A stretch of DNA of 64,000 bases from Cristatella mucedo (lineage: Eukaryota > Bryozoa > Phylactolaemata > Cristatellidae), in contig WPIO01000091.1 in assembly GCA_009760855.2 (NCBI GenBank), forward strand, positions 684,001-748,000, written 5' to 3'. Both the position numbers and the translations under genes were made by a program. Below are positions 1-10,279 of this stretch, piece after piece (position 1 is the first letter of the stretch; the number at the start of each line of letters is the position of its first letter). The notes below the pieces were generated by a model that was not told the DNA's origin, searched no databases, and saw only the letters and a list, made by a program, of their open reading frames with translations.

Positions 1-30
1 CCGCTTATGCCCTTACCTCTTTTGCTTAGT

Positions 31-124
31 CTGGACTGCCCGTGGGAGATGCCCAATTTGCGTACCGGGCTGCAGCAGGGACATCCGATATTGCAATTGA
101 ATGGCACTAGCACAACTTTAATAG
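31..124 (+). CDS. Candidate exon of an unrecognised plus-strand gene
   Basis: This stretch follows a good acceptor (CTCTTTTGCTTAG) and ends at ATAG|GTATGTG. One frame is open: LDCPWEMPNLRTGLQQGHPI then LQLNGTSTTLI. Composition and splice sites look genuine, but I do not recognise the family, and the gene's start lies outside the window. Confidence 0.35.
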
Positions 125-1183
125 GTATGTGCGATCATGCCGAATTGCATTGTCACTACGAGGCCATGCTGTAGTGGGTTCTTTCTCTGATGTCGGAGTT
201 CAGGCCAAAAGGAAGGCTGGTGCATGAGAGCATGCTTCCTGGAAAAGCAGCACATGGGGCAAGATTACCATTAGCAAGTAATTTCCTACTTGTGCCAAAA
301 CAGACTTGTATAAATAGGTCTTAGCTGTATTAGTTTCCGTATTCGATGCTCATAAAGACTGATTTTCAGAAAAACCTGCGATGGTCAAAAAAACGCCACT
401 AAGATGCACACAGTAAACCGGGAGCAATAGCTTGACTTAACAGAGACTGCGATCCACACAGCCTATTTGAACCGACGACTTTGCTTTGTGCTGAGACCGG
501 GCCCACCCTGTTAGTGCTTTTGCAATTGGTAGACTAACCAAACTCGTTTGTTTTACTGACTAGCCTAGCAGTCATTCGTAGTACCAGCTGTCGAGGCTTG
601 ATAGAAATCTCTACGGTTGAAACTGCTGCAATTTGTGTTAGCCTTGCCAATTGTTGACTTGACGGCCAGTGGCAAACAGCACAGCTGGCGGAACTTGAAG
701 GACAGTGCAGCAGCCTGTAGCTGTGACCATGATAGTGTCTACAGCCCAGGGGCTTTCAATGGCCCAGGCATGAAATGCATAATGATTGGTCGAAACGGTT
801 GCTGCTTATAATCTCATCCCTTATTTTGTTCTATGCCATGTACACGTCTGGATGTGTGTGTGTGTGTTTATTGATAAGCACCCATTTATCGTATACGATA
901 TCTCGTGCTGCAGCAGCTGGCTTTGCTGCGCGTGGCGACACTGCCGCTGCTGCTCAGCAGCAGGCAGCACTTGAATTCGTATTGCTGTCTTATATTAAAA
1001 TTTTTCTTTCTTGCACCATTTACTAATGTAGTGACAGTCTTCTGTGGAATATTATATCATCCTGTACTTGCTAGCCTCAGTGATTCAGTTGCTGCCGAAC
1101 TGGCAAGTTTTATGCTGGGACTGCTGCATCACATGGTGCTGTGTCACACACCCTCCCTTTCCTCCGTGCGATTTATGATGCAG
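125..1183. other. No firm feature; possible exon at about 627-810
   Basis: The plus strand from an acceptor-like TTTGTGTTAG at about 636 is open to a TAA at about 810 (LPIVDLTASGKQHSWRNLKD and on) in the phase set by the candidate exon at 31-124, but no good donor is visible. Around 905-985 a GC-rich, CTG-repeating stretch encodes Ala/Gln runs in one frame. Neither is convincing. Confidence 0.25.
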
Positions 1184-1348
1184 GCTCTTAGCGGAGACAC
1201 CCTCAGAGCCTCTCTCCACCGTGAGGTCTTCTCGTAAACGAACGGCAGAGACAGAGGCAGGCAGTAATAGTAGCAGCGCCAGTCCTGCATCGAGCGCGAT
1301 GAGTTCAAGACTCAGGGGGTCGGTGAAGGCCACACCGGCAGTTCTGGG
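1184..1348 (+). CDS. Candidate exon, Ser/Arg-rich, unrecognised plus-strand gene
   Basis: This stretch sits between a strong acceptor (TTCCTCCGTGCGATTTATGATGCAG) and a strong donor (GGG|GTAAGA). One frame is open for 54 full codons: SSRKRTAETEAGSNSSSASP then SSRLRGSVKATPAVLG. It looks like a disordered basic region. It ends in phase 2 and could join the exon at 6,885, which starts in phase 2. Confidence 0.45.
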
Positions 1349-2734
1349 GTAAGATTAATGCTACGCTGCGCTGCGCATGAGCTCTCGATGCTGTAGCTCA
1401 GCGACTTTTGCACCTTAGTCTGCAGTGCCGTTGCCAAAACTGAGTAATGTTTCCTAGCAGCATTTCCTAGCGCAACGAAGCCGTTCCAAGGCACTGCAAG
1501 ATGTGTGGGGCTCGAGGACGTCTGTGCGGACCCGCCGATGTGCGTCGTGCAACTCGGACTGGTCTGAATGGCAATGTCTTGCTAATCGCGGGCTTGCACA
1601 CGAGGGCGATCCTCAGCTGGGCTCACTCGCTAAAACGGGTACGCCAGTGGCTGTCGCCTGCCGATCTCTTAGGGATTTGAATCCTGGTGCCTACGGCAGG
1701 TGTCTTGACAACTCCCCATTGCAACAGGGTGGGTCAGCTGCAGCAATAATGGCAGCGGCAGGTAGTAGCAGTTATCCCGGTTATCGAGGCATCAACAAGT
1801 ACCAGCTCACCGAGCCGATTGTGCTGCCGCTTCACCGTAGACTCTGGGCTGGCGAGTGGTGCAGGGGTTCGATATTAGCAATGAGTGGACACACGCATCC
1901 CAGCTACTGCTCGCAGAGAGGTTACGCCTGCCAGGACAACTTGATGGTCAACCTTTCCTCGGAGGTGTGACCTGAATAGTAGTAGCCTCAGCTTTCTCAC
2001 CCTGCGCTGCGGCACGGGTCGCTGTCAGCGACCCAGCTCATGTGTCCCCGTGGCTATGATGACGGGTAGATCGCTAGGCGTTCGGCATCAGATTCTTTGA
2101 CTGCCACCTTCTGCATGCCCTGCTCCACTCTCGATCTGCTTTCCCTCGATGCCACTTGTCTGAGCTAGTGGAGCTCGAGTGACTCGTCATGCCCCACATC
2201 TAAATAATATGAATGCATTTCTTTTGTTAGCCTTCTAGACTAGTTTTCCATGATAGTGGCAGTCGTTCTCGTTGACAGAGCTGCTTTTTGGGGGATCGGC
2301 CCCACGTGCTTCAGCTGCCACCACATGGTTCGCCGTCCTAAAGCAGAAAAACCTCATCTCTTGTACAAAGTGCCTCTCATATAAGTCCCAGTTTGTTATG
2401 CGGTCAAGCTTCGTGTATGCGAACCAGCCATAGACACGATAACTATCAATCACTATTTCTCCGAAAGCCTGTGATGACTAAGCCAGTGTTTTAATGCTTG
2501 TGGGCGGGGAAGGGTTCTGCGGTGCTTTGAAAACCTTATCAGCCCCTGGTTTGCATTCTGTAGCTAAGAGAAAGGGAGATGTTAAAACTGATGCAGGAAT
2601 TCGGTGTTTTAAGCTTTTTGTTTGTTTCACATTCACTACAGAAGCCATTTGCCACAGCAGCCAGTTTTACTAATATGCTGTTATGCCAATTGTCAAAATG
2701 TCAAAAAAATATGTTTGCAATTAGCACTTACGTG
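1349..2734. other. GC-rich stretch without a convincing gene
   Basis: An ORF of 155 codons (1,503-1,970, plus) exists here, but it has no family resemblance and its phase does not fit the neighbouring candidate exons. No repeat family was recognised. Confidence 0.25.
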
Positions 2735-4197
2735 TGTGCTTAGGAACCTATCAGCTGCCTTCGACACCATTGATCACGATGTTCTACTTGAACGATTGAG
2801 AACAACGATTGGTCTGGCAGACGAGGCACTGGCGTGGTTCAAATCGTCCTTGTCTGATCGTGTTCAATCCGTGTAGTGTGGGGTCAGGTCTCACCCACGA
2901 GACTGGTCACCTGTGTAGTCCTTCAAGGGTCCATCCTCGGTCTCTCGCTGTTCTCCAGTTATACTCAACTGCCGGGAAGAGTGATTATGGTCCATGGAAT
3001 AGGATATCAATTTTATGCTGACGATATTCAGCTGTATTTGTCATTCAAACCGTCGGAATCTGCTGCAGCAACTGATCAACTGAATTCTTGCCTAGCCGAC
3101 AGTCGATCCTGGATGTCGGAAAATTTCTTGAAACTGAATGACGATAAAACCGAACTGCTGCACATAGGACACCCTAAGTGTGTGGCTGGATTAAAAGGCT
3201 TTGCTCTCCTAATAGGTGATGCTATTGTGAGGCTGTCACCGTGTGCTCGAAATTTAGGTGTCGTTCTCGACAGCAACCTACATTTTAAAAGCTTCATTAA
3301 GAAGACTGCTTCTACAGCTAGCAATCACATCCGATCCCAATCTAAGATTAGGAACTGCCTTCCACAGTGGCTTGCAAAAAATTTAACTTGCTCCTTAGTT
3401 CTGTCTCGGCTTGATTATTCTAATTCTCTTTTGGCTGGGCTACCAAAGAAATCAACTAGGCCACTGAAGCTGGCTATGAATATGGCTGCAAGGCTAGTCT
3501 TCTAGTCACAGAGGTTTGAGCACACGTGTCTCCTTTGCTAAAAGAGCGTGGATAAAAAATATATAATTCATTTGTATAGAGCCCCAAGAGAACTTAATCT
3601 CTATTCAGGCGCTGCACATATGCCTGAGGGGCTCGAGCCAGCGACCTTGGTCGGGGCGGGAGCACCTTGCCCGTTGGACCAAATCAGCCCGGCAGGATGG
3701 CTGCCGGTTGATCAACTGATACAGAGCAAAGTTCTTAGGCTGACCCACAAGGCCCGCCACAGCTTGGCTCCCCTGTACCTAGCTAAACTGCTGCATCAGT
3801 TTCAGCCTTTTCGTGCCCTTAGGTCTTGTGTGGACAATCAATTAGCTGTTCCATTCCTCCGCTTAAAGACCGTTGGCTACAGGAGCTTTTGCTCTGCAGG
3901 GCCTAGACTGTGGAACTCGCTTCCACAATTCTTACGCAACGACAACTACTCTCCTGCTGCCCACTATGGCTCATCATTTTCAGCCGTCTATAGCAGCTAC
4001 TTCCATGCTACTCACAAGCTCAATTGTCTCCTGAATCTGTTATGCTTCTCACTTTCTCTTTGTTGCGTGCGATTAAGTCTGTTGGCTACCGAATGCGTAC
4101 CGAAAGCTGCTTAGGCTGTGAGTGCGCTTCTTAACTCTCCTACTTAACACCCACATAGTATTTGTGGAGTTACAGACGGAGATACATTACAATTCAT
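2735..4197 (+). mobile_element. LINE-B copy (CR1/L2-like), dead, with SINE-1 inside
   Basis: Reverse-transcriptase remnants are in order: LSAAFDTIDHDVLLERL, then after frameshifts QFYADDIQLYLSF with the catalytic YADD, and SENFLKLNDDKTELLHIG. The C-terminal domain resumes after a SINE at about 3.55-3.70 kb. The 3' end is the LINE-B hairpin followed by GATACATTACA. Several stops and frameshifts make it inactive. Confidence 0.88.
3550..3697 (-). mobile_element. SINE-1 copy inserted in LINE-B
   Basis: Read on the minus strand: a tRNA-like head (GCCGGGCTGATTTGGTCCAA, box B GGCTCGAGCCCC), then GCGCCTGAATAGAGATTAAG, TTCTCTTGGGGCTC and an A/T tail. It interrupts LINE-B within the sequence AGAGCTAGGATGG seen intact at 27.46 kb; GC(GT)GGAT and GCAGGAT flank it as an imperfect target duplication. 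Confidence 0.8.
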
Positions 4198-4282
4198 CAG
4201 TGTCGTTGTGAAAAAATGCAGTTATATGAAATCAAACAATGGGAGTTCGTCGTAATACCGTCAACATGCCTGTTCATTACAG

Positions 4283-4465
4283 CATTTCGTGGGTCATTGT
4301 CATTCGTCCTTCGTCTGCATGTACCTGCTTACGCCGTGGCTGCTGCTTGTGGATGTTACCACCAATAATTTTGTAATGCTTGCTATACAGCATCTGTAAA
4401 GTGCCTAGCAAGAGATTCAGTTCTCTGGGGTTTTGTAAAATTGCATTATTTTTATTTTTAGTAAT
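4283..4465 (+). mobile_element. LINE-A 3' fragment
   Basis: Diverged LINE-A 3' UTR (a CGTGGGTCATTGTCATTCGT-like start) with its hairpin GTAAAGTGCCTAGCAAGAGA..TTCTCTGGGG, then an ATTATTTTTATTTT tail. Confidence 0.7.
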
Positions 4466-4682
4466 AGTTATCAGGCTGCTGGTGAGGTCGGTCGCTGTAA
4501 TGCTTCATTGCCCAAGAACTTGTCACCGAAGCTGCCAACTCATTGCTCTTGAGTTCGGGGTCTTAAAGCAACGTTTGTTTTCCGTGGGCTTTCCTTCTTT
4601 CAAACTGAAGGACGATTAGTGGTTAGGCCGATCAGCAGTATCATCGGGTTCTATTCAGTCATCTGCACAGCTCCACCTGCAG

Positions 4683-5145
4683 CATGGTACCGTACTTTTA
4701 CGATCATAAGTCGCACCCAAGTATAAGTCGTAACGTAAATTAATGGAATTGTTTGCAGTGTATCGAAAAATATTATTACTGAATATACACACCTCATTTT
4801 GTAATAACATGAGTTTGTTTTAATCGTCACAGTTAGCAAGAAACTCGCCATCAAAATCACCACTAACATCTCCATAGTCTTCTGCAGCATTGTCAATATG
4901 TGAGTCGCCAGTGTCCTCATAGATTGCATCATCTTCAGGTCCATCCAGCATGTTTAAAATGAGCAAGTTTAAGGTTTACGGTCAGCTAAAGTAAAGTATA
5001 AACTGGCTAATCCCATATGAACAAGTTGAGCAGTCTAGATAGGTACACAAGGAGTGGTTTATTAATTGACATTATTTGACTTGCAGTATAAGTCGCAGGT
5101 TTATTTTTTAATTGGAAAAAAGTGGCTTATAATCGTAAAAATGTG
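4683..5145 (-). mobile_element. DNA-transposon remnant with CGACTTAT-rich inverted ends
   Basis: Both ends carry imperfect inverted copies of a TTTTACGATxATAAGTCGC-type sequence with inner GTATAAGTCG. Between them the minus strand has 43 codons ending at TAA (about 4,820-4,951) that are very acidic (DGPEDDAIYEDTGDSHID then NAAEDYGDVSGDFDGEF). Acidic C-terminal tails like this are known from pogo/Tigger-type transposases; that link is an inference. Confidence 0.5.
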
Positions 5146-6884
5146 GTGCATTGGGTTCGCCCTAATTGGGGCTGCAGAATATGGCACATGCTCAGTGGCA
5201 TATGGGCAAGCTCAATTTAGCAGTTTAATGTTTTATCACTGTCTTCCTAATGTATACTTTTCTGTGCTGCTTACTAAATGTGTAGCATAAGCAGTATCTC
5301 GTTGGCAAGCCTCAATAAACTCAGTCGTGCTGTCTATCCTACCCTGTTGCTTACAGTGCCATGGAGGCATGGGCTCTTGGAAGCACGCCTGATTGGTCTA
5401 TGGTTCCATCGGCTTTTCTAAAGAACCTAAACCAGATGGGCAGGTATCGGTTTGCACTCCGAAAACCGATGGCCCATTAGGATTGATGACTAAGTGTGGC
5501 AAAACCTATGGAAAGCGACCGTGTGCATGCAACTTTACACAGTCAATCTAGATGCCTACCACAGAGGTTTGAGCAGCCAAAGCTGCTGTGCTTTGATCCA
5601 TAGGCTTGCTTGGTGAAGGTGTTGGCACCACACTAGCCGTCGGTTGGGCAGCCACCATCACTTATTACGGGCTGCCTCTGGGACCGGTGCCGCTCAGTAT
5701 CGCCAGGGTATCGGTGCTTGTCATCAACCATCGGTGGGAGTTCGGGTGACGGAGCAATGGTGGCTTAAGTCTGCGCATCACGTGTTTCTCACTCTGGCAA
5801 CGTGTCCATAGCATCCAGGCTGCAGCGATTGCCCGACATTTCGCCTGCAGCACGTTGCCCTCGGCAGCCATTCACACCCTTAACACTCTCGGCCGAGGCA
5901 CCTCGTGCAGTCGAATATTTAAGTCAGGAGCCTGTTTAAGTCATGCCCACTCATGTTCACTAGCCTCTCATCTTCAGCCTCTTCCACCGACCGGTAGGGA
6001 GCTGGCTAATGCTAGAGAGGCGCAGAGGCTCAGACCGAGCAGCGAGAATTACTGCATGCTGTTCCAAGATCGGAAGTACGCTGCGTTGACTCTCTCATGG
6101 CGCTCTTGCCTCTAGTTATTCGTGCCTAGTTGCATTTGGTTATTGGCTATCTGTTAAATTGTCTTGCAATTTTTGCTGTGCACTCAGTCGCCAGATTTTT
6201 TTTTAGCTCGGTAGCAATAACTGGAACATGTCAAATTGTGACTGCTTCGATGGGTTGCTACTTCTGTGGGTGTTACCTCGTGTTCCTGTTTCTGCAAGCT
6301 CGCACCCCGTACGTTTTCGACTACTGTTGGCTGAGCAGTTCGTTTGCAATCATATAGTCCCTCGTGAGCCGGGGTCATCTGGCTAGATAAGCAACCGACA
6401 ACAGCAGCTGGTGGCTGCTGAACTACTGCAAATACTTGCTAGTCTTATATCGAGTGCTCGAGTGGGGAAGCAAATGGAACAGGCTTTCTGGCTGAAGCTG
6501 TACTTTCCCTAAGCAAGGGTTCTACTTTAGACGTAGAAAGAAATGTTTGATGTTCTCTGAGCCCACCAGTAATGGCAGTGTGTGAGAACAATTGTATGCA
6601 GCTACCGTCGTCTCTCTTTACCTCAGCCAGTGCTTGGGACCGGCAAGCGAGCGAGCATACCCGTCGGCTGTTGGAGTGCTAAATCTAGGTGGAAAACTAT
6701 TGATTCCGCCGTGCAATGATCATCGAAGGTCTTTGCAGATCAGCCCCTAGATTCAGGATTCTGCACCAGCACCTAGGTAGAAGCTGGTGCTCTGTGGGAT
6801 TCGAGAGAAAGCATCACCCTATGGGTCTATCAGGTCTCCTGTGTCCTCTGTAATGCCAGGAAAAGCACAGGTTATCTATTGCAG
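5146..6884. other. Likely intron or intergenic sequence
   Basis: No recognised repeat. A stretch at about 5,776-5,940 is open on the plus strand (SRVSHSGNVSIASRLQRLPD and on) and might be an exon, but I see no clean splice sites. An AATAAA occurs at about 5,314 on the plus strand. Confidence 0.3.
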
Positions 6885-7031
6885 TGGCAAGACATCGGCG
6901 GCAGAACTGCGTAAGGGTCGCACTAGGTCTGGCGCTACAGGGCCTGATGCCAATTCCGACGGCAAGACGCCTGCCCGTGGCGCAAAAACTGCTGTTGCTG
7001 CAAGTGCCACTGGTGTCAGGCCGGCAGTAAG
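6885..7031 (+). CDS. Candidate exon, basic low-complexity, unrecognised plus-strand gene
   Basis: This stretch starts after GTTATCTATTGCAG and ends GTAAG|GTACGT. The open frame reads GKTSAAELRKGRTRSGATGP then NSDGKTPARGAKTAVAAS and ATGVRPAVR: basic, Ala/Gly/Thr-rich, probably disordered and perhaps nucleic-acid binding. Both ends are in phase 2, matching 1,348 upstream and 7,595 downstream. Confidence 0.45.
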
Positions 7032-7594
7032 GTACGTGTGACATACCGAGTGAAAACGCTTGATGCCAACTCGGCCGCATAGGTTCTGATAGTGCATGTC
7101 AGAATGCAATGGTGGATGCATTGTTTCTAATTCTTCATGGATTATTCTTATGTCTTCTTTGAGTGTAATTGTGACGTAGGAGAATTTCCACAAAAATCCC
7201 ACTACGACTACCCCTCGAAAGCTCCTTTAGATCTGTGAATATATTGCAACAAGATTAATGTAGGTCGGTAAGGCTGCTTAAATATGCACATGTGGATGAA
7301 GACCGACTTTTCTGTTGTGGCCGATGCAGCTGAAGCCTTACCACACAAAAACCCAAGTTTTTAGCATATTAGTTGCAGGTTACAATGGTCCTTCAACTTG
7401 GGCTCAGAAAGACTGCAAGGCTTCACACAGCTTCTCTGCTTGCTTACTGTGACCTACATATGTCGTCATTTGTTAGCCTAAGCAGCATCATACATTGCTG
7501 CACGTCATTGCAGACTTCTCTGCTTGCTGCCAAGCATCCAACTGGCTAAGTGGGCTTTTGCAATATTCAAATGCATATCCCGTATTCCTTGCAG

Positions 7595-7613
7595 GTCTCG
7601 TACAGCACGTTAG
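7595..7613 (+). CDS. Candidate terminal exon of the unrecognised plus-strand gene
   Basis: After the acceptor CGTATTCCTTGCAG, five codons (SRTAR) and a TAG follow in the phase required by the exon ending at 7,031. An AATAAA lies 28 bp after the stop, at 7,641-7,646. The predicted C-terminus would be very basic. The exon is too short to stand alone; its support is phase, acceptor and poly(A) signal together. Confidence 0.35.
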
Positions 7614-7640
7614 AACACTGCCTATTTTGGTTTCGGCAAA

Positions 7641-7646
7641 AATAAA
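7641..7646 (+). terminator. Candidate poly(A) signal of the unrecognised plus-strand gene
   Basis: AATAAA on the plus strand, shortly after the candidate stop at 7,611-7,613. A second plus-strand AATAAA is at 7,845-7,850, still before the end of BORCS8. Confidence 0.4.
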
Positions 7647-7896
7647 GATTCTGCTCAACAGCTGACTTTGTGGAAAAAGAATAATTCGCCAACACCGTTC
7701 GGTAAATGGTGATGCATCTCCTGGAATGATCACACCCAGCGCATCTAAGCCATCACTGTGCCCGCGTAGCAGATGTCACTATCTGCAGCCATGCAGATGA
7801 AAACGATGCTTTGCTTCTGTAGAACCAGTTCTAATGTAGAACGGCAAATAAAAGCTAAAAGGATAATCACTGGTACAGTTGTACTGACATGCCTGC

Positions 7897-8235
7897 TCAT
7901 TCGTCATCCTGCTGAGCTGTACTAGCCAAGTTCCGCTTACGTTTCTGTGTTACATAATCAATCTGCTGTGCAAGGTAAAGTGCTCTTCCCAAATGCTCAT
8001 GCACCTTATTAAAATGTTGATGGCTTGAAGCAACAGCCTCTGCAGCACGTGCAGCATAGTCTGCATCGAATGTGGCTCCCTGGACCTGCTCACGAATCGA
8101 TGTCATCTCGCCTCGTCTCTCCACCAGCTCTGGCAGTGAGCGAACAACGTGCTCCCTTATTCGATAGAGAGCCAGTGACGGTTCGTTTGCAGCTGCATAA
8201 ACGCTTTCCGTAAATCGCTCCACACAGCGTTTTGC
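7897..8235 (-). CDS. BORCS8: BORC subunit 8 (BORCS8), exon 2
   Basis: BORCS8 is a subunit of BORC, the complex on the lysosome surface that recruits Arl8 and kinesin to move lysosomes towards the cell edge. This exon encodes AKRCVERFTESVYAAANEPS and ALYRIREHVVRSLPELVERR, matching the family core (F-T-E-S-V-Y-x-x-A-N-E-P-S-x-A-L-Y-R-x-x-E-H-V-x-R-S-L-P-E-L). The protein is all-helical with no membrane segment. With exon 1 it totals 130 residues; the human protein is about 119. The acceptor is GTCTTGCAG in phase 0, and the stop TGA is at 7,897-7,899. The gene ends tail-to-tail with a plus-strand gene at 7.6 kb. Confidence 0.92.
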   Translation of the reverse strand, partial: AKRCVERFTESVYAAANEPSLALYRIREHVVRSLPELVERRGEMTSIREQVQGATFDADYAARAAEAVASSHQHFNKVHEHLGRALYLAQQIDYVTQKRKRNLASTAQQDDE

Positions 8236-8549
8236 CTGCAAGACAGACTACCAAATCGAGTCAGTGTTCCCTAATGATTAATCAATTCCCTAATATATCA
8301 ATATGCAATCAATATAACCATCAACCTTAACAATTTGAATTGAAACAACTCGTAAAAAGAAGTAAAATGTGTAAAGTGTAGAGTTTAACGTTCTCCTTTT
8401 CTCTTAAAAATAAACGCAAGAGAAATTAAGTCATGATTCTGTTTTAATAGATATCGATTCCCAAAATATAGCTAAGCTGGCCGAACATTCAGGTGCTCAG
8501 CTATCGCAGATGCTTCGAGACAAAATACGAAAAGTAATCATCAGTAATC

Positions 8550-8622
8550 AAAATAAGTAAGAATATATGACCAATAAGATATCGTATTGTATATCGTATG
8601 ATCATATATTCTTACTTATTTT
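8550..8622. repeat. Palindrome with 21-bp arms
   Basis: AAAATAAGTAAGAATATATG(A) at 8,550-8,570 is repeated inverted at 8,602-8,622, with a 31-bp AT-rich centre that is itself partly self-complementary. It lies 8 bp from the larger foldback element. Confidence 0.85.
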
Positions 8623-8630
8623 TAGTTTAA

Positions 8631-8940
8631 GTTCAAGTAAATTACAACGTTAGGATCGGCTGAACTCAGCAGGCTCTTGGGGGTGCAATCATTCTGCTCA
8701 ACTCGTTAGCTTCCTGGGTGCTCCCTTGTTGTTGCTGAAAGTTTAAATTGGTGTGAGAGTGCAAATCCCATTAGCCATATCTTATTATATATGTATGGCC
8801 AATAGGAATTGCACTCTAGGAACCAATGTAAACTTTCAGCAACAAGAGAGCACCCAGGAAGCTAACGAGTTGAGCAGAAAGATTACACCCCCAAGAACCT
8901 ACTGAGTTCAGCCGATCCTAACGGTCTACTCTACTTGAAC
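8631..8940. mobile_element. Foldback / MITE-like element with about 145-bp inverted arms
   Basis: The first arm starts GTTCAAGTA and contains TTAGGATCGGCTGAACTCAG; the second arm ends with its inverse, ...CTTGAAC. The arms differ by scattered substitutions and small gaps and are separated by about 20 bp of AT-rich sequence. There is no ORF. The flanks read TTAA on the left and ATTAA on the right, so the target duplication is unclear. It lies in the BORCS8 intron. Confidence 0.85.
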
Positions 8941-9244
8941 ATTAACTTGGCATGAACATGTGAACACACAAGCACTAATCTTGCACTGATCAGCATATCC
9001 ACCCAAAGTAGGAGTGACAGCCACTATGAATCGTCGAAATAGTAAAGCCTGTCAGGCAGTCAATAATTAAGAAGATAATTTTAAGTAATACACCGTTTGT
9101 TTATCAGCCTGAGAAAGCCAAATCTCTGTCCAAGAGACAGCTTCCTGAAAGAAGAGCTATCGTGTTTAGACAAATATGCAAAAGCGTGCCAGTAACATGC
9201 TTAGACCAGCATGTAAGGCACAATAGAAGATATTCTGAGTGACT

Positions 9245-10279
9245 AGAGAACTAAATCTCTTTCTAAATCGCTTTATATATGCTGTATAGGAAACATATCA
9301 ATATGGTTAGTGGTCAAATGCAATGTCAGCACACAGGACAATTCACAAGCACCCAGCAAATGCTTTGAGGAGCAGATGTGCTTTAGCTTCTTTTAAATAT
9401 AAAGTCAAGGGGAAGTCGTCACGTTAGTTGGGAATTCGTTCCAAGCTTCGAGAGCATACCAACTAAAGGCATGATCTCACAAGGACTTGAGGTTGGTTCG
9501 AGGCAACCCGACTAGGGTCAGAAAAAGGGGTGGCAAGATACCTAGCTTTATTGGGGAGTAGTTCTGATAGGTAAGGAGTGGTGTAACGTGGTAACTGGCC
9601 TGCTCACGACAGACAAGCCTAGCTAGAGAGTTTTGCACTAATTGTAATCTTATTGTACAGGCCTGAAGACCTGCGAGTAATTAAATAATAAATAATTCAT
9701 TTGTATAGCGCCCTAAGAGAACTTAATCTCTATTCTGGTGCTTCGCATATGCCCCGGGCTCGAGCCCACGATCTCGTAATTAAACGCATTTACCTCGACC
9801 TTGGTCGTATAAGGTGAGCACCGTAACCACTGAGACAAACCAGCGTAGTTTAGTGACTTTAGCAAGTCGAGAAGGGATGTTGCTACACGGACCAACTTAG
9901 ATGGTATCTGTCAAACAGGCCCGAATTTTGGCAATGCTATCTACTGGAAGTAGGCAAGCAACTGTAGGGCTGATCTGGTTATCTAGTGAAAGGTTCATTT
10001 GGTACAGGGCACCTATATTAGGTGCAGGTACACAGGAGATTGCTGGCACACAGTCAATTTTTACGGATAGGTTGTCTGATTTGGAGTCACACGAGGTTTG
10101 TTTATTACTAGCAAGTTGGTTTTACCATAATTAAGCTAAAGAAAGTTGGCTGCCATCCAAGTGCAGATGTCAGCAATATGGGGCGTGAGTTGAGAGTTGG
10201 ATTTGCTAGAAGGCAGAGAGAGATCGAAGCACATGTACGTTGTGTCGTCTGCACAACAATGAAAGCCTAGATCTTGTTA
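9245..10279 (-). mobile_element. LINE-A copy, dead, with SINE-1 inside
   Basis: The reverse complement shows the LINE-A 3' UTR, the C-terminal reverse-transcriptase segment and part of the palm, all broken by stops. The 3' hairpin is at about 9,248-9,290. A SINE-1 copy splits it. Its 5' end abuts a plus-strand LINE-A copy at 10.28 kb, head-to-head. Confidence 0.75.
9684..9852 (-). mobile_element. SINE-1 copy inserted in LINE-A
   Basis: Minus strand: head GGTTTGTCTCAGTGGTTACG (box A-like), box B-like GGCTCGAGCCC, then CATATGCGAAGCACCAGAAT, AGAGATTAAGTTCTCTTAGG, GCGCTATACAAATGAATTAT and a TTATT tail. The 3' half is nearly the LINE-A hairpin. Confidence 0.82.

Noticed and set aside
9684-9852. 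Functional tRNA gene
   Set aside because: The box A and box B-like head cannot form a full cloverleaf with an acceptor stem, and it continues into a SINE body.
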